Shown here in pieces: positions 36,190 to 44,986 of a stretch of 64,000 bases of DNA (the stretch's first letter is position 1; each line of letters opens with the position of its first letter). The stretch covers positions 2,852,001-2,916,000 of the forward strand of contig NZ_JAGIOF010000001.1 of assembly GCF_017876535.1 (NCBI RefSeq), written 5' to 3'. The position numbers and the translations under genes were made by a program. Origin of the DNA: Paeniglutamicibacter kerguelensis. Its GTDB lineage: Bacteria; Actinomycetota; Actinomycetes; Actinomycetales; Micrococcaceae. The notes under the pieces are model-generated. The model did not search any database. It was not told the origin of the DNA and saw only the letters and a program-made list of their open reading frames with translations.

Positions 36190-38227
36190 CCCGGCGCTCA
36201 TCCTTGGCATTGACGGTCGATCCGGTGCAGGGAAGAGCACGCTCGCGGCCGAACTGGCCACCGAACTGCGACGCCACCGCGAGGTAACCGTCTTCCACCT
36301 CGAAGACATCTACCCCGGGTGGGACGGACTTGCCGCAGGGATGGCCTCATACGTCTCCGACGTCCTGGTCCCGTTGCGCCGGGGCCGGAACGCAACTTGG
36401 AACACCTGGGATTGGGCCGCCGGCACCCCGGGGGCTCCAAGCACCCTCTCCGCCGCGCCGGTGGTCATCATCGAGGGCGTCGGGGCAGGCTGCGCCGCGG
36501 CACGGGAACTGCTCGATGCCCTGGTATGGGTCGAGGTCGCCGACGAGACCCGGAAGACGCGGGCATTGACCCGCGATGGGGAAGTCTTTGCCGCACACTG
36601 GGACCGCTGGGCGGACCAGGAAGAAACCTACCTGCGCGCCGACCCCGTCCCGGAGCATGCCCAGGTGAGGCTCGAGAACAGGGCCGACGGGAGCGCACCC
36701 GGACACACGCTGCGGGCCCTGAAGGCGCTTCCCAAGTTCTACACCCTGCTGGCCCCGGAACGGGCCGAGGCCGCGGCCAGGCAACCGGTCCACCTCAGCC
36801 TCCCGGGGAGCCCGGACACGGCAGCGCTTTTCGCGGCCCTGTACGCAAACGAGCGGCACACCGTGCTGCTCGAATCCAGCAATCTTTCCTTTGCCGACCC
36901 CCGGCAACGCAACCGCTTCAGCATCATGGCCGCGGCCGACACCGACGAAAGCGCCGTCCTGGAACACCTCCAAGGAACCGGGACGCTGCACGAGGGCACC
37001 GCCACGGCCAGGATCGCCGGCGGCTTCTTCGATTTCCTGGCGAAACAATGGGACACCGGTTCCTTCCTCCCGGCCGAGACGGAACTGCCCTTTGTGCCCG
37101 GATGGCTGGGCTACCTGGGCTACGAGCTCAAGCGCGAAACCGGCGGAAGCGATCTCCGCACGGATCCGGCCGGCCCCGGGGCCATCCCCGACGCGGCCCT
37201 GATCCGGCCCTCGCAGGTTGTCGTCCTGGACCATGGAAGCAACACCGTGCACCTGTTGTGCTCGGCGGGTTCCGATCCCGGGGCCTTTGCCGCCCGCGTC
37301 CGGGCGGCGTTGGAGGCCCTGCCCGGAAGCGCGCCGGAACCCCCGGCGTTGGCCCCGGCCCCGCGGTTCGCTGTCCGCGACAACAGGCCCGGCTACCTGG
37401 CCAAGGTCCGTGCCGCCCAGGAACAGATCCGCCAGGGCAACAGCTACGAGGTCTGCCTCACCACCTCCCTGCACTCGGCCCGGGTTGCCTGCGACCCGTG
37501 GGAGAACTACCTGCGGCTGCGTGCTGCCAACCCAGCACCGTTCGCCCACTACCTCCGCTTCGGCGACATGGCCGCGGCCAGCACCTCCCCCGAACGCTTC
37601 ATGTCGATCGGCGCGGACGGCTGGATGCGCGCCGAACCCATCAAGGGCACCCGGCCGCGCGGTGCCACGCCGGAGGCGGACCAGGCGCTCAAGGCGGAGT
37701 TGGCATCCTCGCCGAAGGACCGCGCGGAGAACATCATGATCGTGGACCTGCTGCGCAACGACCTCTCGCATTTCGCGGACCCGGCAACGCTCTCGGTTTC
37801 CCGGCTCTGCGCCATTGAAACCTACGCCACCGTGCACCAGATGGTTTCAACGATCGACGCCAGGTTGCTCCCCGGCGCCTCGCGCGCCGAGGCCATCGCC
37901 GCGGCGTTCCCCGCCGGGTCCATGACCGGTGCACCGAAGATCTCGACCATGGAGATCCTCGACGGGCTCGAGGACGGCAGGGCCCGCGGGCTCTACTCGG
38001 GCGCGGTCGGCTACTTTTCGGCCACCGGGGCCACCGACCTGTCGGTGGTCATCCGCACGCTCGTGATGGTCCGTGAACCGGAGCAGGACCTGTGGAACCT
38101 CAGCCTCGGCGTCGGCGGTGCCATCACCGCGGACTCATCACCGCAGGAAGAATGGGACGAGGTCCGCACCAAGGCCTTCGGCGTGTTGTCGGCGCTGGGC
38201 TCGGTGTTCCCCGACGCATCGGACTGA
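36179..38227 (+). CDS. pabB: Fusion of P-loop (uridine-kinase-like) domain with aminodeoxychorismate synthase component I
   Basis: A 682-residue two-domain protein. Residues of about 1-195 form a P-loop kinase-like domain: Walker A GRSGAGKST (13-21), LEDIYPGWDGL near 41, VVIIEGVGAG near 97, and a DETRKTR segment. The remainder is a chorismate-binding domain. The motif PIKGT with Lys489 marks aminodeoxychorismate synthase (PabB) rather than anthranilate synthase (PIAGT). It also has IMIVDLLRNDL, GSMTGAPK and the GVGGAIT C-terminal motif. It makes 4-amino-4-deoxychorismate for folate; pabC lies 1.7 kb on, but no pabA is seen. The GTG start overlaps the phosphatase gene. The role of the kinase-like domain is unknown. 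Confidence 0.88.
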   Translation: MATSPALILGIDGRSGAGKSTLAAELATELRRHREVTVFHLEDIYPGWDGLAAGMASYVSDVLVPLRRGRNATWNTWDWAAGTPGAPSTLSAAPVVIIEGVGAGCAAARELLDALVWVEVADETRKTRALTRDGEVFAAHWDRWADQEETYLRADPVPEHAQVRLENRADGSAPGHTLRALKALPKFYTLLAPERAEAAARQPVHLSLPGSPDTAALFAALYANERHTVLLESSNLSFADPRQRNRFSIMAAADTDESAVLEHLQGTGTLHEGTATARIAGGFFDFLAKQWDTGSFLPAETELPFVPGWLGYLGYELKRETGGSDLRTDPAGPGAIPDAALIRPSQVVVLDHGSNTVHLLCSAGSDPGAFAARVRAALEALPGSAPEPPALAPAPRFAVRDNRPGYLAKVRAAQEQIRQGNSYEVCLTTSLHSARVACDPWENYLRLRAANPAPFAHYLRFGDMAAASTSPERFMSIGADGWMRAEPIKGTRPRGATPEADQALKAELASSPKDRAENIMIVDLLRNDLSHFADPATLSVSRLCAIETYATVHQMVSTIDARLLPGASRAEAIAAAFPAGSMTGAPKISTMEILDGLEDGRARGLYSGAVGYFSATGATDLSVVIRTLVMVREPEQDLWNLSLGVGGAITADSSPQEEWDEVRTKAFGVLSALGSVFPDASD

Positions 38228-38228
38228 A

Positions 38229-38254
38229 CCCGGGCGGCGCATGGTTCGCCCGGG
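38229..38254. terminator. Bidirectional hairpin between pabB and cls
   Basis: CCCGGGCG/CGCCCGGG with a 10-base loop, located between converging genes. It has no U-run. Confidence 0.6.
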
Positions 38255-38271
38255 CGTCCACGGCAGGGTGT

Positions 38272-39768
38272 TTACTGCAGGGTGGCCGAGAGCCGTGCTA
38301 CGTTGTCGATCCAGCGGCTGAGCGGCTTGCGGCTCTTCCATTCCCCCAGGGTCAGCTCCACCGATTCCGCGCGGTAGCTGTCCTGCACCCGCATGAGTTC
38401 GGCCACCATGTCCGGGCCCAGGAGCATCAGGGTGATCTCCAGGTTCAGCGAGAACGATCGTATGTCCATGTTTGAGGAGCCGAACACCGCGACCTCGTCG
38501 TCCACGGTAAAGCACTTCGAGTGCAACACGTCCGGGGCCCGGTAGCGGTAAATCCGCACCCCCGCTTTCAGCAGCACCTCGTAGTAGGACTGCTGCGCCC
38601 GGTGGACCAGGAACTGGTCCCCCTTTTCGCAGACAAAGAGTTCCACCGCCACGCCGCGCTGGGCGGCCGTGGTGATCGCGTACAGCAGCGAATCGTCGGG
38701 CACAAAATAGGGGCTGGTGATGGAGAGCCGTTCGGTTGCCGAGTAGATCAGGGTGTTGAACAGCCGGAGGTTGTTTTCGGTCTCGAAGCCGGGTCCGCTG
38801 GGCACCAGCTGGCCGATCGCCTCGCCCGCGTCCGGCGTCTCCCGGATGATGGTCTCCACGTCGGCGAGGTCCCGCATCAGGTCCTCGTCGCTTTCCTGTT
38901 CCTGCGACCAGTCCGTTGCAAAGACCACGTCCAGGCTGGTGACCAACGGCCCGCGGACCTTGGCCATGAGTTCAACCCACGCGCGGCCGCTTTTGCGGGA
39001 AGAAGCCCGCTTGTAGCCCGGTTCGATCAGGTTCTGGCTCCCGGTGAACGCCACGTGCCCGTCCACGACCACGATCTTGCGGTGGTTGCGCAGGTCCGGG
39101 CGCCGCCATTGGCGCTGGAAGGGCGCCAACGGAAGCATGCGGCGCCAGTGGATGCCGGCGTCGGTCATCCGCCGGGTCAGCGCCAGGTAGCCCTTGACCC
39201 GGATTGTCCCGAGGTGGTCGAAGAGCACACGGACCTTGACGCCACGGTCCACCGCGCGTTCCAGGGCTTCGAGGATCGGGCCCACATAGGTTTCGTCGTC
39301 GCCCATAATGTAGAACTGCACGTGGATGTAGCGTTGTGCCCTGTCGATTTCATGGCGCATCTGGACAAAGGATTCGGCGTAGCCGGTGATGAACTCGACG
39401 GCGTTTCCCTTTTGCAGAGGCAGCGCCCCGAGCGCCTTGTTGAGCGCCACGGCCGAGAGCACCCAGTCCGGGGCATCGGGCACCGCCTGGTCAGCGGCCA
39501 TGTGCTGGGTGGTTTCAAGGATCGAGTCGTTGACGCGCTTTTGCCGGAGGGTGCGCCTGCGGGAGAGCTTGATGTTGGCAAAGAGCAGGTACAGCAGCAA
39601 TCCGACGACCGGGAGGAAAAAGATGGCCAGAAGCCACGCCATGGCGGTTGTCGGGCGGCGGTTGCCCGGAACGATCCCGATCATGGTGATGCGGATAACG
39701 ATCTCCAGGGTGACGGCGACCGACCACAGGGCTGCGCCGACGGTGAGTGCACCGCTGCCAGCATCCAT
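38272..39768 (-). CDS. cls: Cardiolipin synthase (phospholipase D family)
   Basis: A 498-residue membrane enzyme that joins phosphatidylglycerol molecules to make cardiolipin. Two N-terminal membrane segments (about 8-30 and 40-65, with AWLLAIFFLPVVGLLLYLLF) precede two phospholipase D domains. Each carries an HKD motif: NHRKIVVVDGHVAFTGSQN near residue 230, and HSKCFTVDDEVAVFGSSN near 425. The ATG has a GGAGGAAG ribosome site. It is transcribed opposite to pabB and pabC, which it separates, and appears to be a single-gene unit. Confidence 0.95.
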   Translation of the reverse strand: MDAGSGALTVGAALWSVAVTLEIVIRITMIGIVPGNRRPTTAMAWLLAIFFLPVVGLLLYLLFANIKLSRRRTLRQKRVNDSILETTQHMAADQAVPDAPDWVLSAVALNKALGALPLQKGNAVEFITGYAESFVQMRHEIDRAQRYIHVQFYIMGDDETYVGPILEALERAVDRGVKVRVLFDHLGTIRVKGYLALTRRMTDAGIHWRRMLPLAPFQRQWRRPDLRNHRKIVVVDGHVAFTGSQNLIEPGYKRASSRKSGRAWVELMAKVRGPLVTSLDVVFATDWSQEQESDEDLMRDLADVETIIRETPDAGEAIGQLVPSGPGFETENNLRLFNTLIYSATERLSITSPYFVPDDSLLYAITTAAQRGVAVELFVCEKGDQFLVHRAQQSYYEVLLKAGVRIYRYRAPDVLHSKCFTVDDEVAVFGSSNMDIRSFSLNLEITLMLLGPDMVAELMRVQDSYRAESVELTLGEWKSRKPLSRWIDNVARLSATLQ

Positions 39769-39890
39769 GACTTCCTCCTTGCCAGAGCCGCCATCAGGCC
39801 CCCATTACCAGCGTACCTTCAGTGCCAGGTCCAGCCGGGAAATTCCGGCCCGGCCGGTGCCGGTTTCCGCCGCAGGCCCCGGTGCACCGG

Positions 39891-39896
39891 TAATCT
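39891..39896 (+). promoter_or_regulatory. Candidate -10 box for pabC
   Basis: TAATCT lies 7 bases before the pabC ATG, compatible with a leaderless transcript. No ribosome site is seen in the gap. Confidence 0.35.
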
Positions 39897-39903
39897 TGTA
39901 GCC

Positions 39904-40779
39904 ATGACTGCACTTGTGTTCCTTGACCCCGATTACCCCGCCGGCCGCATCGCCGATGCAATGACTCCACAGCTCTCGGTCCTGGACCAGGGTGTTACCC
40001 GCGGGGACGGGGTCTTCGAGTCCGTGCTCTACACGCGCTCGGTGGTCCGCAAGATCGACGCGCACCTGGCCCGCCTGCGGGTGTCGGCCGATACCTGCGA
40101 CCTGGCGATCCCCGGCGAGGAAGCGTGGCGTGCAGCCATTGCCACGGCCGTTGAAACATTCGACGCAAGCACCCCGAGCGAAGAGGCCGTGGTGAAGCTG
40201 ATCGCGACGCGAGGCACCGAGGGAACCGCCCACGGCACCTGCTGGGTCACGGTCTCCGCGGCCCCCGAGCTCGGACGCACCCAGCGCGACAGCGGGATCA
40301 GCGTGATCCTGCTGGACCGCGGCTACGATTCGACGGTCGCCGAGCGTTCGCCCTGGCTGCTGATGGGTGCCAAGACCCTTTCCTACGCCGTGAACATGGC
40401 GGCCCTGCGCCATGCCAAGAAGAACGGCGCCGACGACGTCATTTTCATCTCCAGCGACGGAATCGTCTTGGAGGGCCCGACCTCTACCGTGTTGATGGCC
40501 CACCGCGACGGTGATGTCAAGCGGCTGATCACCCCGACCCTGGAAACCGGGATCCTTCCCGGCACCACCCAGGGCGCAATCTTCGATGCGGCCAAGGCCG
40601 CCGGCTGGGTGCTGGGCTACGGCCCGCTGACCCCCGAAAACCTCATGGACGCCGAAGCGGTCTGGCTGGTCTCCAGCGTGCGCCTGCTGACACCGGTGAA
40701 CTCCATCGACGGCGTCGGCGTTGCCCGCGATGCGGAACTCCACGCGGAGCTCACCGCAATGGTCGATTCGATCGGCTAG
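39904..40779 (+). CDS. pabC: Aminodeoxychorismate lyase-like class IV aminotransferase
   Basis: A 291-residue PLP enzyme of fold type IV. The phosphate-binding and catalytic Lys region is GAKTLSYAVNMAALRHAKKNGADD (Lys near residue 159), followed by EGPTSTV with the conserved Glu, and GILPGTTQGAI for cofactor phosphate binding. The N-terminal GVTRGDGVFES is typical of PabC and D-amino-acid or branched-chain aminotransferases. Proximity to pabB favours 4-amino-4-deoxychorismate lyase (release of p-aminobenzoate and pyruvate), but a transaminase function cannot be ruled out from sequence. The frame extends upstream, and the ATG at 39904 fits the family start. Confidence 0.87.
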   Translation: MTALVFLDPDYPAGRIADAMTPQLSVLDQGVTRGDGVFESVLYTRSVVRKIDAHLARLRVSADTCDLAIPGEEAWRAAIATAVETFDASTPSEEAVVKLIATRGTEGTAHGTCWVTVSAAPELGRTQRDSGISVILLDRGYDSTVAERSPWLLMGAKTLSYAVNMAALRHAKKNGADDVIFISSDGIVLEGPTSTVLMAHRDGDVKRLITPTLETGILPGTTQGAIFDAAKAAGWVLGYGPLTPENLMDAEAVWLVSSVRLLTPVNSIDGVGVARDAELHAELTAMVDSIG

Positions 40780-40816
40780 GGCCGGGCATGCATCGCGAAG
40801 TGCGGGAGATCCCGGC

Positions 40817-41278
40817 ATGAGCAAGGGATTCGCGGTGGTTCCCGCCGCATACGTGCTGTTTCTTCGCGGCGACCGGGTCCTGCTGCAATTGCGGCAAAAC
40901 ACCGGTTTCATGGACGGGCATTGGGCCTGCGCCGCAGCAGGGCACGTGGAGGCCGGGGAATCGGCCGCCGACGCCGCAGTACGGGAAGCCATGGAAGAAA
41001 TCGGCGTTTCCATCAACCCGGATGCACTCACCCCGCTGACCACCCTGCACAGGACCAACGGCGGGACCAGGCTGTTGGACCAGCGCGTAGATTTCTTCTT
41101 CTCGTGCGACCGGTGGTCGGGCGACCCAGTCATCCGGGAACCGGAGAAATGTGCGGACCTGCGGTGGTTTGAACTGGCCGACCTTCCTGGGCCGATGCCT
41201 CCCCATGAGCGTTACGTGCTCGAGGGATTGCGCGAGGGAACACTCGCACCGATCGCATCGCTCGGATTCGACGCCTAG
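40817..41278 (+). CDS. Nudix hydrolase
   Basis: A 153-residue pyrophosphohydrolase. The Nudix box at residues 42-64 (GHVEAGESAADAAVREAMEE then IGV) fits GX5EX7REUXEEXGU completely. The flanking strands YVLFLRGDRVLLQLR and the C-terminal DLRWFELADLPG resemble the group acting on nucleotide-like or ADP-ribose substrates, but specificity is unknown. The ATG at 40817 has GGGAG 9 bases upstream. It lies 37 bases after pabC, so it may be in its transcript. A link with folate synthesis (dihydroneopterin triphosphate pyrophosphatase is a Nudix enzyme) is possible but unproven. Confidence 0.85.
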   Translation: MSKGFAVVPAAYVLFLRGDRVLLQLRQNTGFMDGHWACAAAGHVEAGESAADAAVREAMEEIGVSINPDALTPLTTLHRTNGGTRLLDQRVDFFFSCDRWSGDPVIREPEKCADLRWFELADLPGPMPPHERYVLEGLREGTLAPIASLGFDA

Positions 41279-41325
41279 TTTCCCGCATCGCGGCATCGCG
41301 GCCCGGCGGAACCGGACGGCCGAAT

Positions 41326-41381
41326 CAACAGGGGGCCTTGTCCCGGGAATGAAACCATGCCCGGGACAAGGCCCCCTGTTG
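41326..41381. terminator. Bidirectional terminator after the Nudix gene
   Basis: 22-bp perfect arms starting CAACAGGGGGCCTTG with a 12-base loop, between the converging Nudix gene and the ECF transporter operon. Confidence 0.88.
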
Positions 41382-41400
41382 GTGGAACCGCTTGCGCGTT

Positions 41401-43761
41401 TTAGGCCCAGACCAGATTCCAGGTTCCCGCGAGCACCGCACCGAGCGTCGCCGCGGCACCGAGCAACAGCCCGAAGAGCACTATCCAGAGGTCCCGCGCG
41501 GTGAAGAGCGAGTCGCGCACCCAGGTCCGTGCGGAGGTGCCGAATCCCTTGGCTTCCATCGTCACGGCGAGGCGTGAGGCGCGCCGGATCGCCTGTACCA
41601 GCAGCCCGAAGACCTGGCCCAGGTTCGCCCGCACGCGTTGGCCGAGTGAACCCCGGCTTCCTACTCCGCGGGCCCTCCGAGCCATGCCCAGGGTGGTCCA
41701 TTCCTCGATGAGCAAGCCAAGCAGCCGCATGCCGGCCAGCGCCCCGAGGACAAAGCGGTGTGGAAGTCTCGCTTTTTGCGCCAAGGCGTTGGCAAGGTCG
41801 GTGGGGTCGGTGGTGAACAGCACCAGCACGGCCGGCACGGCGACGGCGAAGGCACGCAGCCCGGTCGCGGCACCCGCCGCGGCCGAGCCCTCGGTGATAG
41901 TGAAGATCCCCAGGTTCAGCAGCACGTCCCCGGAATCGTTGCCCACCAGGGCCGTGCCCCAGGCGGCGAAGAGGGCGGCCAGCAGCAGCGGCCACGCCCT
42001 GGAGAGGAACCGCCCCAGGGAAAGCCCCGCCAACGGCAGGACCAGTACCGTCACCAGCACCACCAACCCGCTGCTGACCCAGTCCATGCTGGCAACCAGC
42101 GGAATGGTCGCCAGTCCCACGGCCAGCAGCTTCGCCAGGGGGTTTGCCCTGCCCAGGAAACTGGCACCGCCGCGCGCATCGGCCTCAAGCAGACCGGTCC
42201 GGCTTTCGGTTTCACCGGCTTTCCGGGGTTCGGCGCTGATGAAGAATTCCTCGGCGCCCAACGCCCTGGCAAAGTCGACGTCGTGGGTCACCGCAATGAT
42301 TGCCGTGCCGCGGGCCAACTCCTCGCGCAACAGCATGGCAAGCTCCCGCCATGTGTTTGCGTCCTGGCCGAAGGTCGGCTCGTCGAGGATCAGGATCGCC
42401 GGGCTGGAGGCCAGGACCGTGGCCACCGACAACCGCCGTTTTTCCCCGCCCGAAAGGGTGAACGGGTTGGCTTCGGCCAGGTGTTCGAGCCGGAGCCGCA
42501 GCAAGAGTTCATCGACCCGTTGCTCGATGGACTCGGCGTCGAAGAGCGGTTCCTTGGTCCCGGGTTTCACGGCAAGCCGTGGACCGAAGGCCAGTTCCTC
42601 GCGGACCGTGGCGGCCACGAACTGGTGCTCCGGCTCCTGGAAGACCGAACCGATGCGGCCGACCAGCTCGGTTGCACGCCAATTGTAGGGGCGTGCTTCG
42701 GTGCCGTCGGCGAGCTCCCCGGTGGCCATCAGGCTGCCCGAGGCCTGGGGCAGGAGCCCGCCCAGGGTCAGCGCAAACGTCGACTTGCCAGCCCCGTTGG
42801 CCCCGCGGATGCACCAGGAGTTGCCGCCGGTGATTCGGAGGTCCAGGTTGCCGGCGGCAACCGTTCCGCCCTTTTTCCGGGTGACCGACAGGTCCTTGGC
42901 CTCCAGCAAAACGGGGCCGTTCTCCGGGACCGGATCGATGGCCTCGATCGTGGGCGAGTACCCGGGCACCCAGACGCCCGCCGAGATGAGTTCATCGCGC
43001 ACCTGGCCCGGCGCAAAGAGCAGCTCGGGGCTCCCGTCATGCGCCACTCCTCCTCCGGGTTCCAGCACGATGACCCTGTCCATGTACGGTGCCCAGGCGT
43101 CGAGGCGGTGTTCGACGATCAGCAGCGTTGCCCCGGTGGAGTCCAGAGCCTTGATGACCGCATCGCGGACCTCAAGGACCCCGGCCGGGTCAAGGTTTGC
43201 CGTGGGTTCGTCAAGCAGCACAAGGCCCGGTCCCATGGCAAGGATTCCGGCAAGCGCCAGGCGTTGTTTTTGCCCGCCCGAAAGTGCGCCCGTCGGGTGG
43301 TCCAGCGGGACATCCAGGCCGACCGCGTCGAGCGCCTCGACAACCCGCCGCTGGATCTCTGCCGGCGGCACCGACAGGTTCTCGGCTCCAAAGGCCACGT
43401 CGTCACCGACCCTGGCCTGGACCACTTGGGTTTCGGGGTCTTGTTGCATGAGCCCCACCATGCCGCGGCCCTCGGACGCTGGTTGGCCATCGAGCAGGAG
43501 TTCCCCGGAGGAGTATGCTTCGTCGTCTTCGTGAAGGACCCCGGCCAGGGCATAGAGGAGCGTGGACTTGCCGGCACCGGAAGCGCCGGCCAACAGCACG
43601 CGTTGCCCCGCGTGAATTTCCAGGTCGAGTCCCCACAGGGCCGGGTTGCTCCGGTCTGCGTGGCGCCACCCCCAGTCCTTGGCGGTGACCGACACGGCCG
43701 CAGCATGCTTGTTCGGCAGCGGGGTGCCGGATCCGTGGCGCAGCGTTGAAGGGGTGTTCAT
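41401..43761 (-). CDS. Fused ECF transporter ATPase-ATPase-T component (YkoD-YkoC type)
   Basis: A 786-residue three-part protein. The first ATPase (about 25-260) has Walker A GASGAGKST, LSGGQKQR and LLDEPTANLD. The second ATPase (about 290-530) has GANGAGKST, LSGGEKRRLS and ILDEPTFGQD. The last 230 residues are the EcfT-type membrane component with two to three N-terminal helices and the coupling-helix region MARRARGVGSRGS. In Bacillus these are separate YkoD and YkoC proteins. It would power uptake by the YkoE substrate-binding protein encoded 15 bases upstream. The TPP riboswitch ahead of the operon points to thiamine or its HMP precursor as substrate. Confidence 0.93.
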   Translation of the reverse strand: MNTPSTLRHGSGTPLPNKHAAAVSVTAKDWGWRHADRSNPALWGLDLEIHAGQRVLLAGASGAGKSTLLYALAGVLHEDDEAYSSGELLLDGQPASEGRGMVGLMQQDPETQVVQARVGDDVAFGAENLSVPPAEIQRRVVEALDAVGLDVPLDHPTGALSGGQKQRLALAGILAMGPGLVLLDEPTANLDPAGVLEVRDAVIKALDSTGATLLIVEHRLDAWAPYMDRVIVLEPGGGVAHDGSPELLFAPGQVRDELISAGVWVPGYSPTIEAIDPVPENGPVLLEAKDLSVTRKKGGTVAAGNLDLRITGGNSWCIRGANGAGKSTFALTLGGLLPQASGSLMATGELADGTEARPYNWRATELVGRIGSVFQEPEHQFVAATVREELAFGPRLAVKPGTKEPLFDAESIEQRVDELLLRLRLEHLAEANPFTLSGGEKRRLSVATVLASSPAILILDEPTFGQDANTWRELAMLLREELARGTAIIAVTHDVDFARALGAEEFFISAEPRKAGETESRTGLLEADARGGASFLGRANPLAKLLAVGLATIPLVASMDWVSSGLVVLVTVLVLPLAGLSLGRFLSRAWPLLLAALFAAWGTALVGNDSGDVLLNLGIFTITEGSAAAGAATGLRAFAVAVPAVLVLFTTDPTDLANALAQKARLPHRFVLGALAGMRLLGLLIEEWTTLGMARRARGVGSRGSLGQRVRANLGQVFGLLVQAIRRASRLAVTMEAKGFGTSARTWVRDSLFTARDLWIVLFGLLLGAAATLGAVLAGTWNLVWA

Positions 43762-43776
43762 GGATTCGGGACCTTC

Positions 43777-44412
43777 CTAGCCGAACGTTGGTTCGGTTGC
43801 CGCCTTGCGGCTGGCCAAGGCGCCCAGCGCACCGGTCTTGGCCAGGGCACGGGTGGCGTAGAAGGACAGCAGGCCTGCAATGACCATGCCGGAGATGGTC
43901 ATGAAGGCAACGTACGTCAGCTGCATGGCCATGGTGTATTCGGGGAACCAGCGGAAGATAAAGGCGTCGTTGATGCCGCCGAACAGGCCCGCCATGGCGC
44001 CGGCCAGCAGTGCCACGGGCAGGTTCCAGCGGCGGTAGCGGAACGCGGCAAAGACGGCTTCGGCGCCCAGGCCCTGGACCAGTCCGGAAGCCAATACCGT
44101 CAAGCCGAATTCGGAACCCAGCAGCGCGCTCACCATTGCGGCGACAAGTTCGCAGAAGAGTGCGGCTCCGGGTTTGCGGATAATGAGTGCACCCAGTACC
44201 GCGGGGAACAGCCACATGCCCGCCAGCAGTGCGGAGGACGGCGGGAAGGCCAGGAACAAGACGTCGAATACGTGGTGGGTGTTGTTCCAGGCCCAGAAGA
44301 TGACGCCCGAGGAAACTGCGATGACCGCGGCAATGACAATGTCGACGACACGCCAGGCGTTGGTCTTGGGTGCTGTGGTGTTTCGGCCGTTGCGGCCTTC
44401 GATGGTGCTCAT
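43777..44412 (-). CDS. YkoE-type ECF transporter S component for thiamine/HMP
   Basis: A 211-residue membrane protein with five to six helices. It has the YkoE pattern: a conserved N-terminal WRVVDIVIAAVIAVSSGVIF, FPPSSALLAGMWLFPAVLG, then ELVAAMVSALLGSEFGL and GLVQGLGAEAVFAAFRYRRW. YkoE binds a pyrimidine moiety (thiamine or hydroxymethylpyrimidine). The ATG at 44412 has a GGAGG ribosome site; an upstream in-frame ATG lacks support. It is the first gene of a two-gene operon behind a TPP riboswitch, so expression should fall when thiamine pyrophosphate is plentiful. Confidence 0.92.
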   Translation of the reverse strand: MSTIEGRNGRNTTAPKTNAWRVVDIVIAAVIAVSSGVIFWAWNNTHHVFDVLFLAFPPSSALLAGMWLFPAVLGALIIRKPGAALFCELVAAMVSALLGSEFGLTVLASGLVQGLGAEAVFAAFRYRRWNLPVALLAGAMAGLFGGINDAFIFRWFPEYTMAMQLTYVAFMTISGMVIAGLLSFYATRALAKTGALGALASRKAATEPTFG

Positions 44413-44479
44413 GATGGTGATCCTCCTTGGATACAAGGAGGGGAGGGAATGCGATTTCTCAGCGCACCCCTGAGAACTC

Positions 44480-44580
44480 GACTTCCTTCGCCGGTACTAG
44501 CCGGGGCAGGTTCGAGGGTCTGCGGCTTTCCGCACTCTCAGCGCCTTGGCACGGACTAAACCGTGCGGCGCTCCCCTGTC
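44480..44580 (-). promoter_or_regulatory. TPP (thiamine pyrophosphate) riboswitch
   Basis: On the minus strand the THI-box elements appear in order: AGGGGAGCGCC, a variable hairpin, GGCGCTGAGAGTGCGG, GCCGCAGACCCTCGAACCTG, then CCGGCTAGTACCGGCGAAGGAAGTC. These match the conserved CUGAGA, ACCCUYGAACCUG and CGxAGGGAA blocks. It lies 67 bases upstream of ykoE. The mechanism, terminator or ribosome-site blocking, is not clear. Confidence 0.95.
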
Positions 44581-44658
44581 GTGATTGTTTCAGTCCTGCC
44601 ATGCTACCGCAGGCTATGCTGGGGAAGGTACCGTTGCCGCAACACATTGGGAGCACTC

Positions 44659-44919
44659 GTGAACCGCATGATGAAACTTCTTGGCCCCTTGATCTCCATC
44701 GCCGCAGGATTCGTCGGCGGGAAGATCGTCGACAAGCTGTGGGTCGGGTTTACCGGCCAGCAGCCTCCAAAGCACGGAAACAAGGAAGCCCAAGCGGAAG
44801 CCACAATGCGCCAGGCAATCGCGTTTGCCCTGCTTTCGGCCATCACCGCGGCGCTGATCCAGGTGCTCACCGACCGCGGCACACAGAAGGCAATTGCGAA
44901 GTTCACCAAGAGCTCGTAA
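44659..44919 (+). CDS. DUF4235 family membrane protein
   Basis: An 86-residue protein with a GTG start and a GGGAG site just upstream. Two hydrophobic segments (about 6-24 and 55-72) enclose a basic, glutamine-rich loop. The pattern GPLISIAAGFVGGKIVDKLW...GF and the C-terminal ALIQVLTDRGTQKAIAKF are characteristic of actinobacterial DUF4235 proteins, whose function is unknown. It is a single-gene unit closed by an intrinsic terminator. Confidence 0.82.
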   Translation: MNRMMKLLGPLISIAAGFVGGKIVDKLWVGFTGQQPPKHGNKEAQAEATMRQAIAFALLSAITAALIQVLTDRGTQKAIAKFTKSS

Positions 44920-44932
44920 CTTAGTGACTTCT

Positions 44933-44963
44933 AGGACCCGAAGATTCTTCTTCGGGTCCTTTT
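44933..44963. terminator. Intrinsic terminator after the DUF4235 gene
   Basis: 12-bp arms AGGACCCGAAGA/TCTTCGGGTCCT with a 4-base loop and a T-run on the plus strand. It may also end the Mrp operon on minus. Confidence 0.9.
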
Positions 44964-44986
44964 CGTTGTGTCCCCGTCGGCGGACG

